This document shows, piece by piece, positions 22,523-30,807 of a stretch of 40,862 bases of DNA (positions are counted from its first letter, which is position 1; the number at the start of each line of letters is the position of its first letter). The notes beneath the pieces were generated by a model that was given only the letters and a program-made list of their open reading frames with translations, did not search any database and was not told the DNA's origin. The translations under genes and the position numbers were made by a program. Source of the stretch: Candidatus Woesearchaeota archaeon (lineage in GTDB: Archaea > Nanobdellota > Nanobdellia > Woesearchaeales > JAGVYU01); assembly GCA_018303105.1 (NCBI GenBank), contig JAGVYU010000001.1, forward strand, positions 1-40,862, written 5' to 3'.

Positions 22523-23113
22523 ATGAGAAAACAGGATGTGAAAGACGCGCGCAAGCGGAAAATCATCGTGCTTGTGCTTGCGGGCCTTATGGTATTTAGT
22601 GTATTTGGCGCTGTCTTTTATGGCTTCTCGGATCCGTATGGGAGCGTCCGGTACAAAGGCATTGCGTTCACCCGCACGCAGAATGGATGGATGGCTAAAA
22701 TCGATAAGCAACCCATGTCATTTCTTAATCACCCTCTTGATTTGGAATACATGAATGTGACCCAGGACATAGTGCAGCGCATCAAAAATCCTGTCGAGAT
22801 TGATACCACAGGATCACTGAATGATCCCGCGAATGAAACAATAGCGTTGCTCCAGTATGATCTTGCGCGAACGCTGGAAAAACAAGGAGTTTATAGCATT
22901 GCAGGAGCTCTTGAGAGCAGTTCATACAACATACCTGTCATCACATGCCTTGACGCTACCCCGCAAAAACCTGTCATCCTTATCAAAACCGCCAATGAAA
23001 CGATGATTCGATTGGAGCAGGATTGCATTATCCTCCAGGGCCCAACACCATACGATCTTGCCGCTGCCTCCGAGCGCTTGCTCTATATTATGTTAGGTGT
23101 CATGGATGAGTGA
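22523..23113 (+). CDS. Membrane-anchored extracytoplasmic protein A (paralogue pair)
   Basis: A 196-residue protein. A basic head (MRKQDVKDARKRKI) and one membrane helix at ~14-35 (IIVLVLAGLMVFSVFGAVFYG) leave residues 36-196 outside. The C-terminal half contains IPVITCLDATPQKPVILIK and EQDCIILQGPTPYDLAAASERLLYIML; the two Cys could form a disulfide. The same order appears in the next gene, so the two are diverged tandem duplicates. Family not recognised. It is divergent from the ABC operon and could be co-regulated with it. Confidence 0.7.
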   Translation: MRKQDVKDARKRKIIVLVLAGLMVFSVFGAVFYGFSDPYGSVRYKGIAFTRTQNGWMAKIDKQPMSFLNHPLDLEYMNVTQDIVQRIKNPVEIDTTGSLNDPANETIALLQYDLARTLEKQGVYSIAGALESSSYNIPVITCLDATPQKPVILIKTANETMIRLEQDCIILQGPTPYDLAAASERLLYIMLGVMDE

Positions 23114-23735
23114 GTCAAGGATTCTGTACATTGCCACAGGCACTATTGTTGTGATCCTTTTAATATTAGGGATTGTTATCTATTTTTCTATGCGCGAGGT
23201 GAAAAACCCAACACCCGACCGGCTCGAGTATAACGGTTTCGTTTTCTTGCATTATGCTGACCTTTGGAATACGGAATGGCAGCGTGACAATAACCTATAC
23301 AGCATTCATTTTCATTACAGCCCGCTGGAGGCGGAGTCCGTTCCCATCCTGCAAAGGAATCCGCTGGATGAGCGTTTTGATCAACCCACGTATTATATGA
23401 CGTTTGACCCGCTCGCAAACAATACAGAATATTTCAAAGTGGCCGTTGGCGAGCTGCATCTAACGCTTATCAAAGTGTTTGGCAGAGACCTTGTGGCAGC
23501 GTGCACAGGCAATGTCACAGAGGCATGTTACAAGCGCCCCATCATCACCTGTGACAATAGCACGCACGGCGCTGTGTTTTACCTAAAGCAGTCGGGAGAG
23601 CCGTCCATTATCCTTGATGGAAACTGTGTTACGATCACCGGAGAAGATAAAGAGCTCGTACGGGCAGTGGATCGCCTCTTATACCATTGGTACCGCATTA
23701 TCCCCCCGCCTGAAGAGATTCAGATTATAGGGTAA
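23106..23735 (+). CDS. Membrane-anchored extracytoplasmic protein B (paralogue pair)
   Basis: A 209-residue protein with a membrane helix at ~8-29 (ILYIATGTIVVILLILGIVIY) and an outside domain. RPIITCDNSTHGAVFYLKQ and DGNCVTITGEDKELVRAVDRLLYHW line up with protein A; an extra Cys pair (ACTGNVTEACYK) is present. The ATG at 23106 is preferred over GTG at 23097 because it has a TAGGTG just upstream; the start then overlaps the end of gene A by 8 nt. Several N-x-S/T sequons in the outer domain would allow N-glycosylation. Function unknown. Confidence 0.7.
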   Translation: MSESRILYIATGTIVVILLILGIVIYFSMREVKNPTPDRLEYNGFVFLHYADLWNTEWQRDNNLYSIHFHYSPLEAESVPILQRNPLDERFDQPTYYMTFDPLANNTEYFKVAVGELHLTLIKVFGRDLVAACTGNVTEACYKRPIITCDNSTHGAVFYLKQSGEPSIILDGNCVTITGEDKELVRAVDRLLYHWYRIIPPPEEIQIIG

Positions 23736-23767
23736 ATTATATAAAGCCGGATTCTGAATGAAATAGC

Positions 23768-24364
23768 ATGGAGCATTACTTCACGGAAAACCCGAAAAGC
23801 AGGGAAATCATTTCAGAGATAAAAGTGCTTGCGTTCGGAAAGTCGTATGATTTTTTCACCGCCTCAGGTTTATTTTCATGGAAGGAGCTCGATAAAGGCT
23901 CAAAGCTCCTGCTCGAATCTGCAGACATCAGCGGGAACGCAAGAATTCTTGATATGGGTTGCGGGTTTGGCGCTATAGGTATATTACTCGCGCTTCAGCA
24001 CCCGCACGCAGCATTCGTCCTGAGCGATATTAATACGCGCGCCGTTAAAATCACTGCCTTGAACATTAAGCGTCATCATCTGAGGAATGCCATAACTGTG
24101 CAAAGTGATGGCTTTAAGAATATTCAAGGTTCATTTGATCAAATTCTGCTCAATCCTCCCCAGACTGCGGGGAGAGAAGTGTGCCTGAGGCTTATCAGAG
24201 AATCAAAAGACCACCTCAACCAAGGTGGAAAACTCACAATTGTTGCCAGGCATCAGAAAGGCGGAAAAACACTAGCAGTGTATATGAAGGAAACCTACGG
24301 AAATTGCGAGGAAGGAGCTAAAAAAGGCGGATTCAGGATATATGAAAGCGTCAAATCTCCTTAA
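23768..24364 (+). CDS. RsmC-like class I methyltransferase
   Basis: A 198-residue protein of the MTS/RsmC small-domain type (like archaeal MJ0882). Motif I is LDMGCGFGAIGILLA, the acidic loop LSDINTRAV, and motif IV LLNPPQTAG (NPP-type, as in N-methyltransferases that act on base amino groups of RNA). It binds S-adenosylmethionine and probably modifies rRNA or tRNA; the target is not certain. TATA-like AAATTATATAAAGCC at ~23734-23748. The last 14 nt overlap the convergent gene. Confidence 0.82.
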   Translation: MEHYFTENPKSREIISEIKVLAFGKSYDFFTASGLFSWKELDKGSKLLLESADISGNARILDMGCGFGAIGILLALQHPHAAFVLSDINTRAVKITALNIKRHHLRNAITVQSDGFKNIQGSFDQILLNPPQTAGREVCLRLIRESKDHLNQGGKLTIVARHQKGGKTLAVYMKETYGNCEEGAKKGGFRIYESVKSP

Positions 24365-24707
24365 TCCCTTCTTCTCCCGGAACGACGAGCCGAAAGCCAA
24401 CACCGAGTCGCATGAGCGCCGAGATGATCGCCATATGCTCTTTTCCTGTGCCAGAGATGAGGTTCACACCCACTTCCCATCCCGAGAGTTTTCCATGAAG
24501 CTGATTCACAATATCCACGATAATCTCCTCCAGTGCCTTGTCTTCTTTGATGAGCACAAATTCGTGCGGCTTTTCAGAAGTAAATTTCTCCTTGCCAAAC
24601 GCGTTCGTGACCAAGAATGTTTTCTCAAAAGATCCTGAATTCATGAGCTGCGCTACATGATTCCATGTTCCTTTGCCCGTTGTCAGGCATGCGATGAGAA
24701 AGGTCAT
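24351..24707 (-). CDS. Hypothetical Rossmann-like protein, possibly CARF-related (118 aa)
   Basis: A 118-residue alpha/beta protein starting with a strand-loop MTFLIACLTTGKGTW, continuing KTFLVTNAFGKEKF and EFVLIKEDKALEEIIVDIV, and ending with VNLISGTGKEHMAIISALMRLGVGFRLVV. The last block resembles the (T/S)GGTKxM signature of CARF/Rossmann-type ligand-binding domains. It has no effector domain and no CRISPR genes nearby. The similarity is my pattern match and is weak. TATA CCATATAAAGG (this strand, 24729-24739) supports the ATG. Confidence 0.6.
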   Translation of the reverse strand: MTFLIACLTTGKGTWNHVAQLMNSGSFEKTFLVTNAFGKEKFTSEKPHEFVLIKEDKALEEIIVDIVNQLHGKLSGWEVGVNLISGTGKEHMAIISALMRLGVGFRLVVPGEEGIKEI

Positions 24708-24728
24708 AAGCCATAAGGTAGTTGTGCG

Positions 24729-24764
24729 CCTTTATATGGTTTATGATCAAGGTTTATATAGTCC
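24729..24764. promoter_or_regulatory. Divergent TATA boxes
   Basis: CCATATAAAGG on the minus strand (24729-24739) and AAGGTTTATATAGTCC on the plus strand (24749-24764) lie 27 nt from the ATGs at 24707 and 24783 respectively; both mRNAs should be leaderless. Confidence 0.65.
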
Positions 24765-24782
24765 TTTTCTAAAGGACATCGC

Positions 24783-26576
24783 ATGTGGAATCCCCTTAAG
24801 TCTTTTAGGCACGCGGGAATGCAGCGGCTGCGCGCGAGCGTCATTGTTGAAAAAGCGCAAAAGCTGAAGGATGAGGCAAGCGACTTCCACCAGTCCCTCT
24901 CCGATCAAAAACAAAGGCTCCAACAGAAGCGAACACTATTTGATCATTTGGCCAAGCTGGGCTTATCTTCATTTAAAGACTCTGAAAAAACCGTACAGGA
25001 CATTCGGCACGTCATAACAGCACAGTTGCAGGCCGTGAAACAGGAGGTAGCGAATTCGGGGCATGAAGAGTACCTTCTGACTTTTTTTGACAAGGCAGCG
25101 ATAAAGGAGATGAAGTTGTTCAGGTTTCAGCCAAACTTGGAGTATGGCACGCCCGAGTATGCACGCGAGTATGTAGCGCGGATGGCAAAATCCCATCAGG
25201 AATTACCCGGCTTAATCCATTCCATTCACACTGACTTGAAAAAAAGGCTGCGTGAACTCCACGAAGCGCTCGAGGCGCAACTCAAATTGATCTCTGGATC
25301 CATATCAATTATCCAAGTCGCAAGAGATCCACGGATGATATCCTATCTTCAACTTGAGGAAAATGCGCTTGTCGCAATCGAAAAAATAGTTGATGTTGAT
25401 CTCAATAAGATTCGCGAAATCCTCGCTGATTTCTCAATCGCGTACGCGCATGACGCAGCTTTTGCAGGGGATGGGGAGCGAAGAAGGATATGGGATCAAT
25501 GGAGACAGGAAGGCATGGTGTTTGTGCACATGACGAATTATTTTCCGCATCATGCGATCATCACATCAACGATAAGCGCGCAAATAAGGAGTCCGGGCGT
25601 TCCGGTGGATACGGCTCGTGATACAATTCACTTCACCGTGAATGGTCCTGTGTTGGGGCATATGGAGGGAGATTGGGCTGGGTATCCAGTGGGAATTTTG
25701 ATTCCGGGAAAAATGTTTCCTCTTGACCGCTTGGCCAGTTTTGCCCGATTTGACTCTTGGATCTTTGGAAATCTCAAGATTCCCGCGGGGAGTGTTATCA
25801 TTTGTGAGGACCAGATTCTTCAGGCGTACGCCAAATCGCAAAACAGCACTCGAGATCAGATCATTGCAACGTACTATCATCTCGGCATTCATATCTATGT
25901 GCCTCCTCAAGGAACATCCGCATATCACTCTTGTCGTGATTTCATAAAAAACTCGCAGTATCAGTATCAGGCCGCAGAAGATGGTACCTTTCCGACGGAT
26001 ACGAAGTATGCGCAGTCCATGGGTATTGATTCCGGCCGGCACGCGTACTACCCTGAAGCAGACTTGGAGACGCTTCCCCAAAGCTTCGTATCCGCTATGC
26101 GAATCATGAGGCAACAAAGCAGTTATCTCGCATCAGGATTACTCAATTACAGCCGTTATGAAGTCAAGACAACGCCGTTAGTGATTTGGGGCACAATTTC
26201 AGCCTGTGCAACTCAGCTCTCCGATGCTCGCTTTCGGAGAGTAATCCCCGTGATATTATCCACTGTGATGGAGTATATGAAATTTGCGCTTCCGATATGG
26301 GAAACCCAAGTTTCGTTGCTGCGCGAATGCCTGAATGACAAGGTTCCTGTCTCAAGCGCAGAAATCAAGAGTTATTGTGAGGGCATTGAATTTCTCTGGG
26401 GCAGGGAACTACAGTATCAGTGCCCTGAAAATCTCAGAATTGCATATCCGAATACCATAAAAGCCATTGAATCTTTGCTTCCAAGATGGACTCGAATGCT
26501 TACAAACTTAAAGAGTATCTATGAACCTCTCCTGAGAAAGTCATGGGCAAAAGAGCCCGTGGCTCAATTTGCATAA
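24783..26576 (+). CDS. Large orphan cytoplasmic protein (597 aa), possibly ADP-ribosyltransferase-like core
   Basis: No family recognised with certainty. Residues 15-110 and 140-215 are heptad-rich helices (coiled-coil likely). Residues ~246-345 are a compact beta-rich core with unusual conserved-looking phrases: FVHMTNYFPHHAII (His249), TIHFTVNGPVLGHMEGDW (His283, His293), FDSWIFGNLKIPAGSVIICED (Glu342). The order His-hydroxyl ... strand ... acidic residue recalls ADP-ribosyltransferase folds, but this is inference only. The C-terminal 200 residues are helical and aromatic-rich. No signal peptide or membrane helix. Stand-alone gene with its own TATA box. Confidence 0.7.
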   Translation: MWNPLKSFRHAGMQRLRASVIVEKAQKLKDEASDFHQSLSDQKQRLQQKRTLFDHLAKLGLSSFKDSEKTVQDIRHVITAQLQAVKQEVANSGHEEYLLTFFDKAAIKEMKLFRFQPNLEYGTPEYAREYVARMAKSHQELPGLIHSIHTDLKKRLRELHEALEAQLKLISGSISIIQVARDPRMISYLQLEENALVAIEKIVDVDLNKIREILADFSIAYAHDAAFAGDGERRRIWDQWRQEGMVFVHMTNYFPHHAIITSTISAQIRSPGVPVDTARDTIHFTVNGPVLGHMEGDWAGYPVGILIPGKMFPLDRLASFARFDSWIFGNLKIPAGSVIICEDQILQAYAKSQNSTRDQIIATYYHLGIHIYVPPQGTSAYHSCRDFIKNSQYQYQAAEDGTFPTDTKYAQSMGIDSGRHAYYPEADLETLPQSFVSAMRIMRQQSSYLASGLLNYSRYEVKTTPLVIWGTISACATQLSDARFRRVIPVILSTVMEYMKFALPIWETQVSLLRECLNDKVPVSSAEIKSYCEGIEFLWGRELQYQCPENLRIAYPNTIKAIESLLPRWTRMLTNLKSIYEPLLRKSWAKEPVAQFA

Positions 26577-26581
26577 TGCAC

Positions 26582-27229
26582 TTACAACCTCCCATGCTGT
26601 AAATACCGTTCTAAATCCTCTTCATCAAGATCCGCATGGGGATGTTTGCTCTTTTTCTTCGGAGCTATCATCATCTTATGCACTTCTTTTTTCTGCTGCA
26701 ATAAATACCCCCCATAGAATAATCCGCACGCAAGCCCGGCAAGATGCGCTGCGTGCGCAATACCAGTATCATGAAACAGGCCAAAGATATCGATAAGCGC
26801 AAAAATAACTCCTGCAGTCCTCATGCTCATCGGAACAACAAAAAAGAACAGGACTTGTAAATCCGGCAGCAGCATGATCGTGAGTCCCAAAACCGCCATA
26901 ATCGCTCCCGAAGCTCCGAGTGCAGTGGGATAAAAAAAGGACGCGACAAAGCTTGCGATCAATCCAGACACAAGATATGCCCCTAAAAATCGCTTTGTGC
27001 CAATCCGCTGCTCAATGAGCGATCCAAATAAAAACAACGCGTACATATTGAAGAGCAGATGCCACGGCCCGCCATGCAGGAACATGGACGTCAAGAGAAT
27101 CCATGGCCTTTGAAAAACATCTGAGGACACCAAGGCATACGATTCAGTAAATCCGGGGATAAAGTATTGGAGAGCAAACACTACCACATTCACGAGTATC
27201 AGAATCCACGTAGCATTTCGTAAGCGCAT
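26582..27229 (-). CDS. Rhomboid-family intramembrane serine protease
   Basis: A 215-residue membrane protein with about six helices. Rhomboid marks are MFLHGGPWHLLFNMYALFLFG (the HxxxHxxxN-like helix), the catalytic GASGAIMAV (GxSG Ser), and the catalytic His in IAHAAHLAGL. It cleaves single-pass membrane proteins inside the bilayer. The cytoplasmic tail is basic then acidic (HADLDEEDLERYL). The ATG at 27229 is chosen over TTG at 27247 because TATA CCATAAAAACCC (this strand, ~27248-27259) is centred 25 nt upstream. It converges with the 597-residue gene, 5 nt apart. Confidence 0.93.
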   Translation of the reverse strand: MRLRNATWILILVNVVVFALQYFIPGFTESYALVSSDVFQRPWILLTSMFLHGGPWHLLFNMYALFLFGSLIEQRIGTKRFLGAYLVSGLIASFVASFFYPTALGASGAIMAVLGLTIMLLPDLQVLFFFVVPMSMRTAGVIFALIDIFGLFHDTGIAHAAHLAGLACGLFYGGYLLQQKKEVHKMMIAPKKKSKHPHADLDEEDLERYLQHGRL

Positions 27230-27413
27230 ATCCTTTGGAGAACTCAAGGGTTTTTATGGTTTGCGATAAATCGCTGCTAACCCACATCATGACATTGCCA
27301 TTCTGCCATGAAGGACTGGCTGGAATCAACAATAAATCCAAAGACACTCAATCTTGGTTAATTCCTAATCCGCAAGCCTTTTAAATGCCCCCCAATTCTT
27401 CTTTCTGGGGACT

Positions 27414-28352
27414 ATGGAAGAGCAAGCATCAAAAATGTCGCTGAAAGAGAGAATCATTGCGTTCTATGATAAGCATTACAAAGCCCTGTTATGGATTCCG
27501 ATAATTATTTTCGTTCTTGCCATCGCTCAGATTGGCGTACAAATAGCTACGACCGGTGACTTTATTCAAAAGGGAGTTTCACTCAAAGGCGGCATTACCG
27601 TAACCGTACCAACGGAAGAACTTGTCAACCTTGAGGATGTGCAGGCAAAGTTGCGCACAGAGTTTCCCGGGAACGACATTAGCGTGAGGAGACTTGAGCA
27701 GGCAGGCACATCTGTTGGTGTAACAATTGAGGCGGATATTGACGGCACGGATGAGGCTCAGTTTCAGGCATTCCTCATATCTATTGAGAATAGTCTCGGC
27801 TTCCCGCTGAATAAAAACTATACCGTAGAGCTCATCGGGAGCGCATTGGGAGAATCTTTCTTTAAGGAAGTGTTTCGTGCGATGATTATAGCGTTCGTGT
27901 TCATGGCGATTGTTGTGTTCATCACGTTTCGTTCATTTATTCCCAGCATCACCGTCGTATCATGCGCACTGGCAGATATTCTCGTTACGGTTGCGGTTGT
28001 GAATCTGATGGGGGTGAAAGTATCAACTGCGGGAATCGCAGGTTTTCTCATGCTCATTGGGTATAGCGTTGACACAGACATCCTCTTAACCACGAGAATG
28101 TTGAAGCGAAGAGAAGGAAAGCTCATGGATCGCGTCACAAGCGCGTTCACGACAGGAATGACGATGACGCTGACAACGTTAGTAGCCGTGGGCGCAGCGT
28201 TTTTCTTCACACAGTCCGAGGCGCTGCGGCAGATAATGCTCATTATTCTTATTGGTCTCGTTGTTGACATAATTTTTACATGGATTCAGAACATGGCGAT
28301 TATCCGCATATATCTTGAGAAGAAAGGGTGGGCGCATGAACACGAGGCTTAA
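27414..28352 (+). CDS. secF: Protein-export membrane protein SecF
   Basis: A 312-residue RND-type protein with six membrane helices: TM1 at ~23-45, an extracytoplasmic domain opened by GVSLKGGITVTVP, and a C-terminal five-helix bundle (FMAIVVFITFRSFIPSITVVS, LMLIGYSVDTDILLTTRML). The GYSVDTDILL segment is the SecF counterpart of the proton-channel region. With SecD it promotes late steps of Sec translocation. A TATA-like CCTTTTAAATGCC at ~27376-27388 starts the operon. secF comes before secD, the archaeal arrangement, with a 17-nt overlap. Confidence 0.95.
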   Translation: MEEQASKMSLKERIIAFYDKHYKALLWIPIIIFVLAIAQIGVQIATTGDFIQKGVSLKGGITVTVPTEELVNLEDVQAKLRTEFPGNDISVRRLEQAGTSVGVTIEADIDGTDEAQFQAFLISIENSLGFPLNKNYTVELIGSALGESFFKEVFRAMIIAFVFMAIVVFITFRSFIPSITVVSCALADILVTVAVVNLMGVKVSTAGIAGFLMLIGYSVDTDILLTTRMLKRREGKLMDRVTSAFTTGMTMTLTTLVAVGAAFFFTQSEALRQIMLIILIGLVVDIIFTWIQNMAIIRIYLEKKGWAHEHEA

Positions 28353-30030
28353 GAAAACCCTGCTCAATCCGCGCGTCATCATTTCCCTCGTATTTATCGT
28401 TCTTGCCATCGTCGCGATTAATCCAGACCTGACACCGGAAGGCGCCGCGATTCGCAGCGTCACCTTAAACTCTTCGGCGAATCTCGCGGGGATCACAAGC
28501 CCTACGGCAACAGCCCCGCCGCGGTCCAGAGAGGTTGTGCTCGCGATGAACACAAAGCCGATTAAGGACGCCTCAGATTATAATGCATTTGTGGCAGCCT
28601 TGCAGCTGAACCAGACGGTTACCGTGCGCACGAATAAGAACACGTATCTGCTCCGCACAAAGCCGTTGACAGAAATTATCATTCTGAATGAAACCGAGAC
28701 TAAAATAATCGCAGAACGCAATCTCGTGACGAACGAGACGCGCAACAGGACCATTGTCGTTAACAAAACCCTCGACAGGATTATTGGCGTTGAGGATATT
28801 GGCCTCAAAGTATATGATGCGCCTACAACAAATATCCGAAAAGGCCTTGATCTACAGGGCGGCACAAGAGTGCTGTTAACCCCTGAGTCCAAAGTCAGCG
28901 CAGACGATATGGATCTCATCCTCAGCAATATGAAGGAGCGCCTTAACGTTTTTGGATTAAGTGATGTCGTTATCCGAGAAGCGGGAGACCTCAGCGGAAA
29001 TCAGTATATCCTCGTGGAGATTGCAGGAGCGAATGAGGAGGAAGTCAAGGAGCTCCTCGCTCGCCAGGGTAAGTTTGAAGCGAAAATAGGCGAAGCCGTT
29101 GTCTTCAGGGGCGGCCATAAGGATATTACATACATTTGCAGGACCGCGGATTGTTCAGGCATTGATCCTCAGGCGGGCTGTGGCCCTTCAGGAAGTGGAT
29201 GGGCATGCCAGTTCAGGTTTGCGATCACGTTAAGTCCAGAGGCCGCGGAGCAGCAGGCGTCGCTCACAAAAAACCTCAATGTTATCACGGAGAATAATCA
29301 GCAGTATCTGAGTGAGCAGCTCCTCTTGTATCTGGACGATGTCCAGGTCGATCAGCTTAATATCGGGGCTGATCTTCGCGGCAGGGCTGTGACTGATATC
29401 CAGATCAGTGGTTCCGGTACTGGAGCGACACAGCAGGAAGCGATCACAAACAGTTTAACCAATATGAAACGATTGCAAACCATTCTCACGACGGGTAGTC
29501 TTCCTGTAAAACTGCAGGTTGTCAAGACCGATGTCATCAGCCCGAGCTTGGGAGAGGAGTTTGTCCATAATAGCATTCTCATTGGTGCTATTGCCATGAT
29601 TGGCGTGGTTGTCGTCGTTTTTTTACGCTATTGGAATTTGAAAGTTGCGTTGCCCATGATTCTCACAATGCTCACAGAGGTCACCGGCCTCTTTGGTGTG
29701 GCAGCATTGATCGGCTGGAATATCGACATTGCCGCGATCGCCGGCATTATCGTTGCTATCGGAACGGGTGTGGACGCCCAGATTGTGATCGCTGATGAGG
29801 CTTTGCGCGGGGAAAAGCAAACCGTCGAATGGAAGCGGCGCTTTAAGAACGCGTTCTTCATCATTTTTGCTGCGTATTTCACAGGCCTTGTTGCAATGGT
29901 CCCATTGCTCTTTGCAGGCGCAGGCCTCGTGAAGGGATTTGCGATCACGACGATTCTTGGAATATCTATCGGCGTCTTTATTGCTCGTCCCGCATACGCA
30001 AAGATTGTTGAAATCCTGATTAAAGACTAG
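28336..30030 (+). CDS. secD: Protein-export membrane protein SecD with PDZ-like insert
   Basis: A 564-residue protein from the ATG at 28336 (a TTG at 28315 would add seven residues). TM1 is at ~12-28; residues ~40-110 resemble a PDZ fold (VVLAMNTKPIKDASDYNAFV, TVTVRTNKNTYLLRTKP); the SecD hallmark IRKGLDLQGGTRVLL is at ~168-181; the outer domain holds four Cys (268, 273, 282, 291), enough for two disulfides; and five helices end the protein, including AGIIVAIGTGVDAQIVIADE. It partners SecF. The PDZ-like part is not in bacterial SecD. Confidence 0.93.
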   Translation: MNTRLKKTLLNPRVIISLVFIVLAIVAINPDLTPEGAAIRSVTLNSSANLAGITSPTATAPPRSREVVLAMNTKPIKDASDYNAFVAALQLNQTVTVRTNKNTYLLRTKPLTEIIILNETETKIIAERNLVTNETRNRTIVVNKTLDRIIGVEDIGLKVYDAPTTNIRKGLDLQGGTRVLLTPESKVSADDMDLILSNMKERLNVFGLSDVVIREAGDLSGNQYILVEIAGANEEEVKELLARQGKFEAKIGEAVVFRGGHKDITYICRTADCSGIDPQAGCGPSGSGWACQFRFAITLSPEAAEQQASLTKNLNVITENNQQYLSEQLLLYLDDVQVDQLNIGADLRGRAVTDIQISGSGTGATQQEAITNSLTNMKRLQTILTTGSLPVKLQVVKTDVISPSLGEEFVHNSILIGAIAMIGVVVVVFLRYWNLKVALPMILTMLTEVTGLFGVAALIGWNIDIAAIAGIIVAIGTGVDAQIVIADEALRGEKQTVEWKRRFKNAFFIIFAAYFTGLVAMVPLLFAGAGLVKGFAITTILGISIGVFIARPAYAKIVEILIKD

Positions 30031-30079
30031 AGTTTCTAAAATACAAAGCTTTTAATATCCTCATTTTTTACAGCGGCGT

Positions 30080-30451
30080 ATGAAAACGTACTGGTGGGCG
30101 GTCGCGTTAATGTTTTTCTGCACTCTGCTCACGTCGTCTGCGCAGCTGCTCTATAAGCTAGGGTCAAAAAATCTGCAGCTGAATCTGTCTCTCTTGCAAA
30201 ATTACTACTTGATAGCTGGTCTCGGCTTATACGTCATCGGAGCGGGCATTTTCGTCCTCGCGCTGCGGGGAGGAGAGGTCTCTGTGCTGTATCCGATCAT
30301 CGCGACAAGCTACGTCTGGGTCACGTTATTGTCCATTTATTTTCTTATGGAACAGCTGAATATCTCAAAAATCTTTGGCGTGGGCGCCATTATCTTGGGC
30401 ATTATCATCATCGGAGTGGGCAGCAGGGATGCCGCTCCGGAAGTGCTGTGA
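30080..30451 (+). CDS. Half-size EamA/DMT-type transporter subunit A
   Basis: A 123-residue four-helix membrane protein: helices at about 5-25, 40-62, 68-88 (GGEVSVLYPIIATSYVWVTLLS) and 95-118. The EVSxLYPI...SYVWVTLLS pattern is that of EamA/DMT proteins such as ArnE/ArnF subunits. A full DMT transporter has ten helices, so two such halves are expected to pair. TATA-like GCTTTTAATATCC lies at ~30048-30060. It forms a pair with the next gene (TGATG junction). Confidence 0.8.
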   Translation: MKTYWWAVALMFFCTLLTSSAQLLYKLGSKNLQLNLSLLQNYYLIAGLGLYVIGAGIFVLALRGGEVSVLYPIIATSYVWVTLLSIYFLMEQLNISKIFGVGAIILGIIIIGVGSRDAAPEVL

Positions 30452-30807
30452 TGGCCACGGAGCTCTGGGCTATTGGATTAGTTGTCATCGCGAGCCTTGC
30501 AGGCGCGCTTGGCCCTATTATGTTCAAGAAAGCAGCCCAGCGGTTAAAGCGCAGTCCTCTTGCACTCCTAAAAAATTATTATCTATTTGCGGGCGCGGGA
30601 TTTTACGCGTTAGGCACAATCCTCTTCATTCCCGCGCTTAAAGGCGGTGAGCTCTCCGTGCTGTATCCTTTTGTTTCTTTGACGTATGTTTGGGTGAGTT
30701 TGCTCTCCGTATTCTTGCTTAAAGAGCGCATGAACATGGTCAAATGGTCCGGCGTTGCGTGCATCATCATCGGAGTTACCTTGATTGGAATCGGAAGTGT
30801 GGCATGA
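30451..30807 (+). CDS. Half-size EamA/DMT-type transporter subunit B
   Basis: A 118-residue four-helix protein related to subunit A (both have KNYYL...AGxGxYxxG and GGExSVLYPxxxxxYVWVxLLS). The start is the ATG at 30451, sharing its A with the stop of gene A; a GTG at 30448 is possible. A and B probably act as an antiparallel heterodimer, as in paired SMR or ArnEF systems (inference). The substrate may be a lipid-linked or small polar compound. The stop overlaps the start of the UMP kinase pseudogene by 4 nt. Confidence 0.8.
   Translation: MATELWAIGLVVIASLAGALGPIMFKKAAQRLKRSPLALLKNYYLFAGAGFYALGTILFIPALKGGELSVLYPFVSLTYVWVSLLSVFLLKERMNMVKWSGVACIIIGVTLIGIGSVA

Noticed and set aside
28179-28553. 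Antisense ORF over the secF-secD junction
   Set aside because: Product is Arg/Thr/Met-rich and low in structure, typical of antisense frames of membrane-protein genes.
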